A DNA stretch of 25,450 nt from JBBTIS01 sp038059855 (GTDB lineage Bacteria > Elusimicrobiota > Elusimicrobia > JACQPE01), in NCBI GenBank assembly GCA_964357255.1, contig CAYHKQ010000032.1, forward strand, positions 1 to 25,450, read 5' to 3'. Positions 14,101 through 22,547 of the stretch are shown piece by piece. A program made the translations under genes and the position numbers. The number at the start of each line of letters is the position of its first letter. The first letter of the stretch is position 1. The notes under the pieces are model-generated. The model ran no database searches. It had not been told where the DNA came from and was given only the letters and a program-made list of their open reading frames with translations.

Positions 14101-16448
14101 CGGCGCAGTTGGGCGCGAGTTTGGAGTTCGGGGTCGAGCCAGTCGGTTTGTTCCCCTGATGTCCAAACTCTTTTTAAATTGCTGACGGAAAGTTCTTCAA
14201 TTTTTTTAGCGAGATCAGGGGGGCCGGAAAAATCAATCATTCCTATCTCGCGATGCTCCGCGAGAATTGGCGACAACTCTTCGGGTTTTCCGGTTACGAT
14301 GTTGACAACGCCGGAGGGGACGTCCGAGGTGTCAAGGACCTCGATGAAGTCTGTCGCAGTCAAGGGATAGGCTTGGGAGGGAACCAGAACCACGGTGTTT
14401 CCCGCCACCATGGCCGGGGCCAGCTTTGAGATGAATCCGGCCAGTGGGTAGGTTCGGGGGGCCACCAGGGCCGCCACGCCGATTGGCTCGGGGTAAGTGA
14501 TGTTGAAATCCGTTTGGGCGACAGGGTTGACGGTGCCGGTGTATTTGTCCGACCAGCCTGCCCAGTAAAGCAGGCGCTTGATTGAGATGAGGACTTCTTC
14601 GCGCGCCGCCTGGGGCGCTACTCCGGTTTGAAGGCTTATTTTTTCCGTAAATTCCTCGGCCCGCGAAGAAAGCATTTCAGCCATCCGGTAGAGGATTTGG
14701 CCGCGGTTGTAGGCCGTGGCCTTGGCCCATCCGGGCCAAGCGTTGCGCGCCGCTTCCACCGCGTCCCTGATGTCTTTTCGTGAACCCAGATTCATATTGG
14801 CCAGAAGTTGTTTGCCCGTATGATCGAATATTTTCCAATATCGGCCCGATTCGGTCCGCACTTGCTTGCCGCCGATGAGCATTTTGGGAGTCTTCCAAAC
14901 AGGCGCGGGGAGCGGGGAGCGGGGAGCGGGGAGCGGGGAGGAGGAAGCGGGCTTTTTGTCTTCTTGTTCGTTCTTTCCGCTTCCCGTTTCCCGCTTCACG
15001 TTTAAATATTCCCACAACCCTTGCGGGCCGCCTTCGCGGCCGAAGCCTGATTCCTTGAAGCCTCCGAATTCGGCGGCCGCGTCGAATTTATTGTGGCTGT
15101 TGCCCCAGACGGTTCCGGCGCGTAATTTGCGGGCCACGGCGATCATCTTGGAGACATCCTTGGTCCAAACGCTCGAACCCAGGCCATAGCAGGTGTTGTT
15201 GGCAAGCTCCACGGCCTCGTCCGCGGTGCGAAACGTCATAATGGCCAGGACCGGGCCGAAAATTTCTTCTTGCGCAATGGTGTGGGCCGGCTCGACTCCC
15301 GTAAAAATGGTCGGCGGGAAAAAGAGCCCCGTAGCCGGTAGAGCGCATGGGGGTTGCCAGAGGCAGGCGCCTTCTTTTTGACCGATGTCTACATAGCGAC
15401 GGATTGTATCGAGCTGGTTTTGATTGTTGATGGGGCCCATATCGGTGTTTTTGTCCATGGGGTCGCCCACGCGGATTTTCATCATCCGTTCCTTGAGCAA
15501 AGCGATAAATTTATCCGCGATTTTTTCCTCGATGAAAAGTCGGGACCCCGCGCAACAGACCTGGCCCTGATTAAAAAAGATTGCGTCCACGACGCCTTCC
15601 ACCGCTTGATATAAAGGGGCGTCTTCAAAAACAATGACGGGCGATTTGCCGCCCAACTCGAGCGAGAGTCGCTTGGCTGTGCCGGCCACGGCTTTTCTGA
15701 TAAGTTTGCCGACTTCTGTGGATCCCGTGAAGGCGATCTTGGCGACTCCGGGATGCGCGACGATGTTGGCGCCCGTGTCACTGCGGCCCGTGACCACATT
15801 GACGACCCCGGGGGGCAGGCCGGCGTCACGGCAGATTTGGGCGAAAGCCAGGGCTGTGAGCGGCGTGGTATTGGCCGGCTTAAGGACCACGGCATTGCCG
15901 CAGGCCAGCGCCGGCGCCACCTTCCAGGCGACCATTAAGAAAGGGAAATTCCATGGGATAATTTGTCCGACGACGCCGAGGGGTTCCATGTTGGCGCCGT
16001 GGAATGCCTCCGGGAGCTTATCGGCCCATCCGGCGTAGTAAAAGAAATGCCGGGCCGCGGTCGGGATATCAATGTCCCGGGATTCGCGCATCGGCTTGCC
16101 GTTGTCGAGGGTTTCGAGGATGGCGATTTCTCTTGAGCGTTCCTGAATCATTCGAGCAAGGGCAAAAATGTATTTCGCCCGTTCGGCCGGAGGCGTTTTA
16201 CTCCAGGTTTTAAATCCTTCTTGAGCGGCCTCGACCGCGCGATTGACATCCTCGGCGTTGGAGCAGGCGATTTTCGCTATCGGCTCGAGCGTGGCCGGGT
16301 TGATGGTCTGGTAGTATTGGCCCGAGAGGGGCGGCGTCCATTCGTTATTGATAAAAAGTTCGTATTGGGGCTTGATTTCGATTGTTGTCGTTTCCGGGTT
16401 TAGACCGTAGTCAAAGAGTTTTTTTTTGAGTTCGGCCAGTGATTTCAT
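14058..16448 (-). CDS. ALDH16-type aldehyde dehydrogenase with two ALDH domains
   Basis: This protein of about 796 residues carries two aldehyde dehydrogenase domains. Domain 1 (about 1-478) is complete: PWNFPF (N167), LSLELGGKSP (E264) and FFNQGQVCCAGSR (catalytic C298). Domain 2 (about 519-796) keeps the NAD-fold part but lacks a catalytic cysteine block and ends early, as in the ALDH16 family. The linker (about 480-518) is encoded by heptanucleotide repeats. ATG 16448 follows the deoC stop by one base and AAAGGA precedes it; an earlier in-frame ATG at 16481 lies inside deoC. It probably oxidises the acetaldehyde released by DeoC. The stop lies inside the convergent HExxH gene. Confidence 0.88.
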   Translation of the reverse strand: MKSLAELKKKLFDYGLNPETTTIEIKPQYELFINNEWTPPLSGQYYQTINPATLEPIAKIACSNAEDVNRAVEAAQEGFKTWSKTPPAERAKYIFALARMIQERSREIAILETLDNGKPMRESRDIDIPTAARHFFYYAGWADKLPEAFHGANMEPLGVVGQIIPWNFPFLMVAWKVAPALACGNAVVLKPANTTPLTALAFAQICRDAGLPPGVVNVVTGRSDTGANIVAHPGVAKIAFTGSTEVGKLIRKAVAGTAKRLSLELGGKSPVIVFEDAPLYQAVEGVVDAIFFNQGQVCCAGSRLFIEEKIADKFIALLKERMMKIRVGDPMDKNTDMGPINNQNQLDTIRRYVDIGQKEGACLWQPPCALPATGLFFPPTIFTGVEPAHTIAQEEIFGPVLAIMTFRTADEAVELANNTCYGLGSSVWTKDVSKMIAVARKLRAGTVWGNSHNKFDAAAEFGGFKESGFGREGGPQGLWEYLNVKRETGSGKNEQEDKKPASSSPLPAPRSPLPAPVWKTPKMLIGGKQVRTESGRYWKIFDHTGKQLLANMNLGSRKDIRDAVEAARNAWPGWAKATAYNRGQILYRMAEMLSSRAEEFTEKISLQTGVAPQAAREEVLISIKRLLYWAGWSDKYTGTVNPVAQTDFNITYPEPIGVAALVAPRTYPLAGFISKLAPAMVAGNTVVLVPSQAYPLTATDFIEVLDTSDVPSGVVNIVTGKPEELSPILAEHREIGMIDFSGPPDLAKKIEELSVSNLKRVWTSGEQTDWLDPELQTRAQLRRYLEFKTVWITSGY
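14905..14939. repeat. Heptanucleotide tandem repeat, five units of GCGGGGA
   Basis: Five perfect 7-bp units stand inside the ALDH16 linker coding region, giving the proline-rich LPAPRSPLPAP. Loss or gain of a unit shifts the reading frame. Confidence 0.9.
14977..14997. repeat. Second heptanucleotide repeat, CCGYTTC three units
   Basis: CCGCTTC, CCGTTTC and CCGCTTC follow directly on each other. They encode part of KRETGSGK in the same ALDH16 linker. The unit length matches the array at 14905-14939 although the sequence differs. Confidence 0.75.
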
Positions 16449-16449
16449 A

Positions 16450-17403
16450 TTATCCTTTTGGAATGTAATCGTAGCTTTCATATTGGCCGGTTTCTAAATG
16501 ATGGAGCTGTCGGCCGATGTCGTCGAGGAGGCCGGAGGCCCCGAGCCGGAAGAGCTCCGGGGTCAACCATTCATCACCCAGGGTTTCTTTGACTAAGGCC
16601 AGCCATTGAAGGGATTGCTTGGCGCTTCGTATTCCGCCGGCCGGTTTCATGCCGATTTTAACTCCTCCGCGCCGATGAAATTCGTTGATCGCGTTTAACA
16701 TGATCAAGCCCACCTCCATGGTTGCCGCCGGGTTGATTTTGCCCGTGGAGGTTTTAATGAAATCCGCTCCGGCCTGCATGGCGATTTCGCCGGCGACCCA
16801 GACGTTTTTCAACTCGCCGATTTCTCCGGTTTCCAAGATGACCTTTAAATGCGCCTCGCCGCAGGCCTCCCGGATTTCGGCGATTTCTTCGTAAACACGG
16901 TAATAGTCCCCAGTCAGGAAAGCGTTGCGGCTGATGACCATGTCAATCTCATCCGCTCCGGCCGCGACCAAGGCCTTGGTTTCTTCAATTTTAATGGGCA
17001 ACGGAGTTTGGCCATGAGGGAAGGAGGTGGACACCGCCGCCACTTTAATCGGAGTGCCTTGCAAAATTTTTTTAGCCCGCTCCACCAGATTGCCGTAAAC
17101 GCACAGGGCCGCCACTCGCACGCCCGGATCGTCGGGGATGGGCCGCAGGCCCTTGGCTCCCAAGCGCTCCAATTTTCCCGGCGTATCCGCGCCCTCCAAG
17201 GTCGTCAAGTCTATCATGGTGACCGCGGCCTTGAGCCAGGCCGCCTGATGCTCTTTTTTAGGCATCCGCGTCTTGCAAATTTTTTCCACCCGGGCCGCCG
17301 CTCCCGTCGCGTCCACATGAAGATGGGCTAAGATATTGGGATCAAAAGAATGGATGGGGTTACGGCCGGATCTCGCCATTGCGCTTTCCTGAGCGGTCTT
17401 CAT
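16450..17403 (-). CDS. deoC: Deoxyribose-phosphate aldolase
   Basis: DeoC (317 residues) cleaves 2-deoxyribose-5-phosphate to glyceraldehyde-3-phosphate and acetaldehyde in nucleoside catabolism. The class I aldolase site is DFIKTSTGKINPAATME with Schiff-base K217; GMKPAGGIRS (K253) supplies the second lysine. MIDLTTLEG, STSFPHGQTPLPIKIEE and DEIDMVISRNAFL are further family marks. An N-terminal extension of about 50 residues, compared with the 259-residue E. coli enzyme, matches the longer DeoC type. It is the first gene of a two-gene operon with the ALDH16 gene. Its start is only 18 bp from the divergent murF start. Confidence 0.93.
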   Translation of the reverse strand: MKTAQESAMARSGRNPIHSFDPNILAHLHVDATGAAARVEKICKTRMPKKEHQAAWLKAAVTMIDLTTLEGADTPGKLERLGAKGLRPIPDDPGVRVAALCVYGNLVERAKKILQGTPIKVAAVSTSFPHGQTPLPIKIEETKALVAAGADEIDMVISRNAFLTGDYYRVYEEIAEIREACGEAHLKVILETGEIGELKNVWVAGEIAMQAGADFIKTSTGKINPAATMEVGLIMLNAINEFHRRGGVKIGMKPAGGIRSAKQSLQWLALVKETLGDEWLTPELFRLGASGLLDDIGRQLHHLETGQYESYDYIPKG

Positions 17404-17411
17404 TTAGTGAA

Positions 17412-17417
17412 ATTATA
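17412..17417 (-). promoter_or_regulatory. deoC -10 element
   Basis: TATAAT on the minus strand lies eight bases before the deoC ATG and within the 18-bp gap to murF. There is no Shine-Dalgarno for deoC, so the transcript is probably leaderless or nearly so. The matching -35 would fall inside the murF coding sequence. Confidence 0.45.
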
Positions 17418-17421
17418 ACTT

Positions 17422-18876
17422 ATGGACCTTTCCAAGCATTGGACATTGGAGAAACTAGCGGATGCCGTGCGGGGGCGCGTGTTGCGCGGGGATCCGAAAC
17501 TTCCGATCCGCGCCATCGCCATTGATTCGCGGCGTCTCGCAAAAGGCGATTTTTTTTGGGCGATCGAGGGTAGCCGGGTCAATGCCAATGATTATGTGGC
17601 CGAGGCCGCAAAAAAAGGGGCGCTCGGCGCTTTGGTCACGCGGCAGGATTTCCCGGGACTTTCCTCAAGTTTTCCTCTGGTTTTTGTGCCGCGCGGGATT
17701 AACGCCTTGGGACGATTCGCCGCAGAGCACCGCCTGCTGTTCACGCGAGCCGTGGTTGTCGGGGTCACGGGCAGTAACGGAAAGACGACCACTAAAGATT
17801 TCATTGCCGGCGTCTTGGCCGAGGGCGGCTTCGTGACCCTCAGCCAGGGGAATTTTAACAATGAAATCGGCTGTCCTCTCTGCGTGCTGGAACTGAGCGA
17901 CAAGCATCATTACGCGGTTTGGGAATTGGCGGCCCGCAAAAAGGAAGACATCGCTTATCTCGCTAATATTGTCCGGCCTACGATCGCGGTTTTGACAGGC
18001 ATTTCAGCCGCGCATCTGGAGACCTTTATCAGCGAGGACAAAATTTTTGAGACCAAGGCCGAAATTTTGCGCGGCATGATTCCCGGGGCCCCGGTTATTT
18101 ACTGGGCCGAGGACCCATGGCTAGCCCGGATGCCGGTCAAATGGCCCGGGTTTTCCTATAAGACTTTCGGTTTTGGACCCGCCGCGGATCTTTTCGCTCA
18201 AGTGACGGCGGTGGCGCCGGGCGGCACAACGCTCAGTATTTTTTATCGCGGTAAGCTCCAGGGCGAAGTCCGCATCCCGTTGTTCGGGGCCGGTCCGGTT
18301 CGTTCGGCCTTAGCGGCCATGATTACGGGGATTACGCTTGGCGTTCCGATTAAGAAAATTTTTAGGGTTCTTTCTGAATGCCGGCCCGGCCCTATGCGCG
18401 GCGAAAAGATTCCGTTGGGCGGCGAGGTTTTCCGGGATCAGTATTTGGCGGTCAACGACGCGTACAATGCCAATCCAACCTCTATGATTGAAGGCGTTCT
18501 CGGCTTTCTTAAGGCTTATCGAACCGGACGGCGCGTCGTGGTGATGGGTGAGATGCGGGAGTTGGGACCCAGGGCGCTCGATCTTCATGCAAGCGCGGGA
18601 TCGGCGATCGCAGAGGAAGTGAATAAAACGGATTTGGCTGACGACAAAACGTTTTTCGTGGTGACCGGCGGTAGGTTTGCCCAGGCCATGGCCGAGGCCT
18701 TAAAGACATGTGAACAGAAGGATGGTCCGCAGGTATTTTTCACGGCGCGGGAGGACGCGATTGTCGTGCTCAAGAGGCTGGTGTTCGGCCAGCGCCCGCC
18801 CTGTGTTTTGTATTTTAAGGCATCCCGGGCCGAGGCCTTGGAAAATTTGCTCAAGGAGCTTGAACAGGAGTTCTAA
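17422..18876 (+). CDS. murF: UDP-N-acetylmuramoyl-tripeptide--D-alanyl-D-alanine ligase
   Basis: MurF (484 residues) adds D-Ala-D-Ala to the UDP-MurNAc tripeptide. The N-terminal substrate domain has AIDSRRLAKGDFFWAIEG. The ATP loop is GVTGSNGKTTTKD, then QGNFNNEIGCPL, VLTGISAAHLETF and the C-terminal VNDAYNANPTSM with VVMGEMRELG. The family's usual LEMG in the middle domain is replaced by WELA (AVWELAARKKEDI). The ATG has no Shine-Dalgarno and no clear promoter in the 18-bp gap to deoC, so its promoter probably lies inside deoC. The stop overlaps the mraY ATG by one base. Confidence 0.93.
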   Translation: MDLSKHWTLEKLADAVRGRVLRGDPKLPIRAIAIDSRRLAKGDFFWAIEGSRVNANDYVAEAAKKGALGALVTRQDFPGLSSSFPLVFVPRGINALGRFAAEHRLLFTRAVVVGVTGSNGKTTTKDFIAGVLAEGGFVTLSQGNFNNEIGCPLCVLELSDKHHYAVWELAARKKEDIAYLANIVRPTIAVLTGISAAHLETFISEDKIFETKAEILRGMIPGAPVIYWAEDPWLARMPVKWPGFSYKTFGFGPAADLFAQVTAVAPGGTTLSIFYRGKLQGEVRIPLFGAGPVRSALAAMITGITLGVPIKKIFRVLSECRPGPMRGEKIPLGGEVFRDQYLAVNDAYNANPTSMIEGVLGFLKAYRTGRRVVVMGEMRELGPRALDLHASAGSAIAEEVNKTDLADDKTFFVVTGGRFAQAMAEALKTCEQKDGPQVFFTAREDAIVVLKRLVFGQRPPCVLYFKASRAEALENLLKELEQEF

Positions 18877-19973
18877 TGCTTTTTTATCTCAATCAACTGC
18901 GTCATGTTTTTTTTGGATTTAACGTTTTTGCCTATATCACGTTTCGCGCCGGCGCCGCGGCGGTCACGGCGTTTCTCCTGAGTATATTTTTTGGGCCGAT
19001 GTTGATTAGAAAGCTTACCCAATGGGGCCTGGTTCACCGGCCCAAGGTCTGGGGGCCTCAAAGCCATCACGTCAAAAGCGGAACACCGGTGGCCGGCGGA
19101 CTTTTGATCTTGGCGGCGATTTTGTTTTCAAGCCTGTTGTGGGCCAAGCCGATGAATCGTTTTATCGTGATCGGCGAAATTCTGTTGGTCACCTTCGGCG
19201 CTCTCGGCTTTTGGGATGATTGGATCAAGATTAAGGGCACACGCCGGGAAGGCAGGTCCGAGGGCGTCAGTTCAAGAATAAAGTTTTTGTTGCAAGTGGG
19301 CTTTGCCGCTTTTTTCGCCTTTTACCTGGCTCTTTATCCGCCTAATCCCCAGTTCGCCCTGCATGTTAATATTCCTTATATTAAGGAAACATACATCAAT
19401 CTTAATGCGATCTATTTCTTTTTCGCCATGATGTTGTTCGTTGGATTTGCCAACAGCGTCAATTTGGCCGACGGCATGGACGGTTTGGCTATCGGCAATT
19501 TGGTGATTGCGGCCGGAGCCATGCTTGTTTTTGTGTACGTGGCGGGCCACGCCCGGTTTTCTCAGTACCTCAAGATTATTTCCGTGGCGGACGCGGGGGA
19601 ACTGACCATTTTGCTCGCGGCTTTAATCGGAGCCGTGCTTGGGGTTTTATGGTTTAACTCGTACCCGGCCCAAGTGTTTATGGGCGACACGGGATCCTTG
19701 CCGCTGGGGGCGCTCCTTGTTTATGTTTCGATTGCGGCTAAGCAGGAGCTGTTATTGCCGGTTATCGGCGGCGTTTTTATCGCCGAGGCGGCCAGCGTGG
19801 TTCTTCAGATTTCCTATTTCCGTTGGACTAAGGGCAAAAGGATTTTTCGCATGTCGCCCATTCACCATCATTTTGAGCTTTCCGGCACCACGGAGCCTAA
19901 GGTGGTGGTCCGGTTTTGGATTGTAGGCGTGATTTTAGCGCTTGTGGCATTGGCGAGCTTAAAGGTGAGGTAA
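18876..19973 (+). CDS. mraY: Phospho-N-acetylmuramoyl-pentapeptide-transferase
   Basis: MraY (365 residues) transfers phospho-MurNAc-pentapeptide to undecaprenyl phosphate, giving lipid I at the inner membrane. About ten transmembrane helices alternate with the conserved loops HHVKSGTPVAGG, GFWDDWIKI (Asp pair), NLADGMDGLAIG, WFNSYPAQVFMGDTGSLPLG and MSPIHHHFEL, all catalytic or substrate-binding signatures of the family. The length agrees with the usual 320-370. It is embedded between murF and murD with one-base overlaps on both sides (TAATG), indicating a single coupled operon. AGGAG lies seven bases upstream of the ATG. Confidence 0.96.
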   Translation: MLFYLNQLRHVFFGFNVFAYITFRAGAAAVTAFLLSIFFGPMLIRKLTQWGLVHRPKVWGPQSHHVKSGTPVAGGLLILAAILFSSLLWAKPMNRFIVIGEILLVTFGALGFWDDWIKIKGTRREGRSEGVSSRIKFLLQVGFAAFFAFYLALYPPNPQFALHVNIPYIKETYINLNAIYFFFAMMLFVGFANSVNLADGMDGLAIGNLVIAAGAMLVFVYVAGHARFSQYLKIISVADAGELTILLAALIGAVLGVLWFNSYPAQVFMGDTGSLPLGALLVYVSIAAKQELLLPVIGGVFIAEAASVVLQISYFRWTKGKRIFRMSPIHHHFELSGTTEPKVVVRFWIVGVILALVALASLKVR

Positions 19974-21352
19974 TGTTTGACTATGTCATTTTGGGCCTAG
20001 GCAAGACCGGGCTTGCCGTGCTGGAGTATTTTGTTAATTTTGAGCCTGGCAAAAAGATTTTAGCGAGCGAGGGCCGCGAGAATCCCGCCCTTGAGCGCGA
20101 GCTTGGCCGGCGCCGGCCTAATGTGACTTTTGAATTCGGCGGCCATACGGACGCGATTTTGACCGGACGCTTTATCGTCAAAAGCCCGGGGATTAATCCG
20201 GGCCTTGGCGTGTTGGAGAAGGCGCGGGGCGCGGGGATTCCTATCATAAGCGAACTGGATTTGGCGATGGCCCGTCTTCCTCGTAGGCCCAAGGCGGTGA
20301 TCGGCGTCACGGGCACGAACGGCAAGACCACGACCACTCATCTTCTAGGCCATCTCTTTGCTTGTTCCGGCCGTCCGGCCATCGTGGCGGGCAATATAGG
20401 CGAGCCCCTGATCGGTTGCTTGGGCCGGATTACCCAAGAAACCGTTGTGATTCTTGAAATTTCAAGTTACCAGCTTGAGGATTCCGATCGTTTGGATTTG
20501 GACGGAGCGATTTTAATGAATATTACGCCGGACCATTTGGAGCGCCATGGAAGCTGGGAGGCTTACGTTCTCGCCAAGAAAAAAATTTTTTCCTTTGTGC
20601 GCCCAATGGGTTTAGACGTGATTAACTTCGAGGACGAAGAGGCGCGCCGCTCGCCGCTCGCCGGGCGGGCGCGACTATTGTTTAGTTCGCAACGCGTTTT
20701 AAAAGAAGGGGCATGGATCGAGCGCGATAAAATTCGTTGCCATATTCCCGCTAAGTCGTCCATGGACATGGAGGTTGAGCCCTGCCCTAATCTGATCGGC
20801 CTGCACAACCTGGAAAATCAAATGGCCGCCGGCCTAACAGGGCTTTATTTTGGTTTGAGCGCCAAGGAGATCTGTTCGGCTTTGGCAGGTTATCGCCCCC
20901 CGCCCCATCGGCTCGAGTTCGTGGGCGAAGTTCACGGCGCGCTATTTATCAATGATTCCAAGGCCACTAATGTCGAGAGCACGGTTGTGGCCTTAAAAGC
21001 TTTGGGCGGCATAGCCCTCAAGCGTCATGGCAAAATTCATCTCCTTCTTGGCGGCCAGGACAAGGGCGCCCCCTATCGTCCAATTTTGCAGGCGGCCGCT
21101 GAGGTCCGCGCCCTCTATGCCTACGGCGGCGCGCAGGACAGAATTCTTCATGAAATTGGATCCCATCTCACGCATTACAAAGACGATGATTTGAAAGCGG
21201 CCGCCCTGCGCGCATTAAGCTTGGCTGAACCCGGAGATATCATTCTGTTGTCCCCGGCCTGCGCCTCATTCGATCAATTTCGCAATTACGAGCATCGCGG
21301 AGAGCGCTTTCGCGAAATTTTTCAATCCGTTGCCGGACATGAGAAATCCTAG
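19973..21352 (+). CDS. murD: UDP-N-acetylmuramoylalanine--D-glutamate ligase
   Basis: MurD (459 residues) adds D-glutamate to UDP-MurNAc-L-Ala. The N-terminal Rossmann-like domain starts YVILGLGKTGLAVLEYF. The ATP loop is GVTGTNGKTTTTHLLG, followed by GNIGEPL, EISSYQLE, MNITPDHLERHG and the C-terminal FINDSKATNVES, LLGGQDKGAPY and LSPACASFDQF. The ATG at 19973 with AGGTGAGG upstream is chosen; an upstream in-frame start at 19916 would lie within mraY and add a non-homologous leader. The mraY stop shares one base with this ATG. Confidence 0.95.
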   Translation: MFDYVILGLGKTGLAVLEYFVNFEPGKKILASEGRENPALERELGRRRPNVTFEFGGHTDAILTGRFIVKSPGINPGLGVLEKARGAGIPIISELDLAMARLPRRPKAVIGVTGTNGKTTTTHLLGHLFACSGRPAIVAGNIGEPLIGCLGRITQETVVILEISSYQLEDSDRLDLDGAILMNITPDHLERHGSWEAYVLAKKKIFSFVRPMGLDVINFEDEEARRSPLAGRARLLFSSQRVLKEGAWIERDKIRCHIPAKSSMDMEVEPCPNLIGLHNLENQMAAGLTGLYFGLSAKEICSALAGYRPPPHRLEFVGEVHGALFINDSKATNVESTVVALKALGGIALKRHGKIHLLLGGQDKGAPYRPILQAAAEVRALYAYGGAQDRILHEIGSHLTHYKDDDLKAAALRALSLAEPGDIILLSPACASFDQFRNYEHRGERFREIFQSVAGHEKS

Positions 21353-22463
21353 AACCCCGGTAGATCCGGTTCTTTTAATTACTTTCGCGTTTTTGATTAT
21401 ATTGGGTTCGGTCATGGTTTTTTCCGCGAGTTCAATTTTGGCCGCGAACCGCTACGGCAGTCCTTTCCATTTTTTGTTGCGCCATTTTTTTTTCCTGGGC
21501 CTGGGCCTGACTCTGGCGTATCTGGCCGGAAAAATTAAGACGGAATTTTGGAGGAAATCCTGGTTTATTTTGTACCTGGGCACAATCCTGGCCCTGGCAT
21601 TGACTCTTATGATGGGTAAAACCATCGGAGGCGCCAGGCGCTGGCTAAAAATTGGTCCTCTGGGGTTTCAATTTTCGGAGTTGGCCAAACTGGTCCTGGT
21701 CATCGCCTTAGCGCGCTATCTTGATCGCTATCATTCCCAGATTTGGCGCTGGAAATGGGCGTTGGTTTATCCTTTGTTGCTTTTTGTCCCGATGGTGGCG
21801 CTTATTGTCGTGGAGCCGGATTTTGGCAATCCGACGGTTATCATGCTGGCTTACCTCTCCTTGCTTTTAACGGCCCAAATTCCATGGCGCTATCTGGCTT
21901 TTTATCCCGCGGCCGCCCTGCCCGTTATGGCTTATCTTATTATTCATAGCCCCTACCGCATGGCGCGTTTGATGGGATTTTTTTCCGTTTGGGGCCAGGG
22001 GGCCGCGGCCGCGCACCGGGAGGGCGCCGCCTATCAGCTCTCCCAGGCGCTCTTGGCGCTTGGCTCCGGCGGTCTGCTGGGCAAGGGGCTTGGCGACTCG
22101 GACCTGAAACTTCATTATCTGCCTCAGCCGCACACGGATTTTATTTTTCCGATCATCGGGGAGGAACTGGGCCTTGTCGGCAGTCTGGTCCTGGTCGTTC
22201 TTTTTAGTCTAGTCGCAATCCGCGGCCTTCGCGCCGCGATTGGCGCTGAGCGGCTTTTTGACCGGCTCTTGGCCGTGGGCATTACGTTCAGCCTGACCTT
22301 TCAGGCCGCTATTCATATGGCCGTCACCACCGCGCTGGCCCCTACCAAGGGCATCACCCTTCCCTTTATTTCCTACGGAGGTTCCTCGCTACTGATTTCT
22401 TGCCTCATGGCCGGAATCCTCCTTCGGATTTCCAGAACAAAGGGGACGTTCCAAACTAATTAA
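21339..22463 (+). CDS. ftsW: FtsW-type SEDS peptidoglycan polymerase
   Basis: This 374-residue SEDS-family protein of the inner membrane polymerises lipid II for the septum with its partner PBP. Marks are MVFSASSI at the first helix, KTIGGARRWLKIGPLGFQFSELAKL, VEPDFGNPTVI, PHTDFIFPIIGEELGLVG and GITLPFISYGGSSLL, with about ten hydrophobic helices. ATG 21339 overlaps the murD stop by 14 bases; TTG 21330 is a less likely start. The last nine residues and stop (RTKGTFQTN) are encoded by the first copy of the 44-bp repeat, so the native C-terminus may have been replaced. murG and murC, the usual next genes, are absent. Confidence 0.93.
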   Translation: MRNPRTPVDPVLLITFAFLIILGSVMVFSASSILAANRYGSPFHFLLRHFFFLGLGLTLAYLAGKIKTEFWRKSWFILYLGTILALALTLMMGKTIGGARRWLKIGPLGFQFSELAKLVLVIALARYLDRYHSQIWRWKWALVYPLLLFVPMVALIVVEPDFGNPTVIMLAYLSLLLTAQIPWRYLAFYPAAALPVMAYLIIHSPYRMARLMGFFSVWGQGAAAAHREGAAYQLSQALLALGSGGLLGKGLGDSDLKLHYLPQPHTDFIFPIIGEELGLVGSLVLVVLFSLVAIRGLRAAIGAERLFDRLLAVGITFSLTFQAAIHMAVTTALAPTKGITLPFISYGGSSLLISCLMAGILLRISRTKGTFQTN

Positions 22464-22477
22464 CCTGGATTCCGACA
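22434..22477 (+). repeat. 44-bp direct repeat, left copy
   Basis: This is identical to 23116-23159. It begins AGAACAAAGGGGACGTTCC, holds the near-palindrome GGGACGTTCC, and ends ATTCCGACA. It supplies the last codons and stop of ftsW. The two copies flank the DUF2442-DUF4160 pair and are 682 bp apart, start to start. Confidence 0.92.
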
Positions 22478-22513
22478 CATGAAAAATTTTCCCAATGAAG
22501 AGAATGGGGGCGG

Positions 22514-22538
22514 TGTCCAGACAAAAAGTTATGGGACA
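22514..22538. repeat. Short inverted repeat TGTCC/GGACA, possible IS-end relic
   Basis: TGTCC (22514-22518) and GGACA (22534-22538) frame a T/A-rich core with AAAAAGTTATG. Such TGTCC ends occur in several insertion sequences, but no transposase is near. It could also be a regulator site for the promoter just downstream. Confidence 0.3.
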
Positions 22539-22547
22539 TGGTTAGGG

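Noticed and set aside
14905..14997. Short repeats considered as a CRISPR array
   Set aside because: Units are 7 bp, contiguous, without spacers, and inside a coding region. No cas gene is present.
14179..16403. Many plus-strand ORFs opposite the ALDH16 gene
   Set aside because: All are out-of-frame shadows of a clear two-domain enzyme.
16449..16481. Eleven-residue upstream extension of the ALDH16 protein
   Set aside because: It overlaps the deoC 3' end out of frame, while ATG 16448 has AAAGGA at the right distance and directly follows the deoC stop.
19916..19972. Upstream start for murD
   Set aside because: It lies inside mraY and adds residues unlike MurD. ATG 19973 has AGGTGAGG and begins the conserved Rossmann strand.
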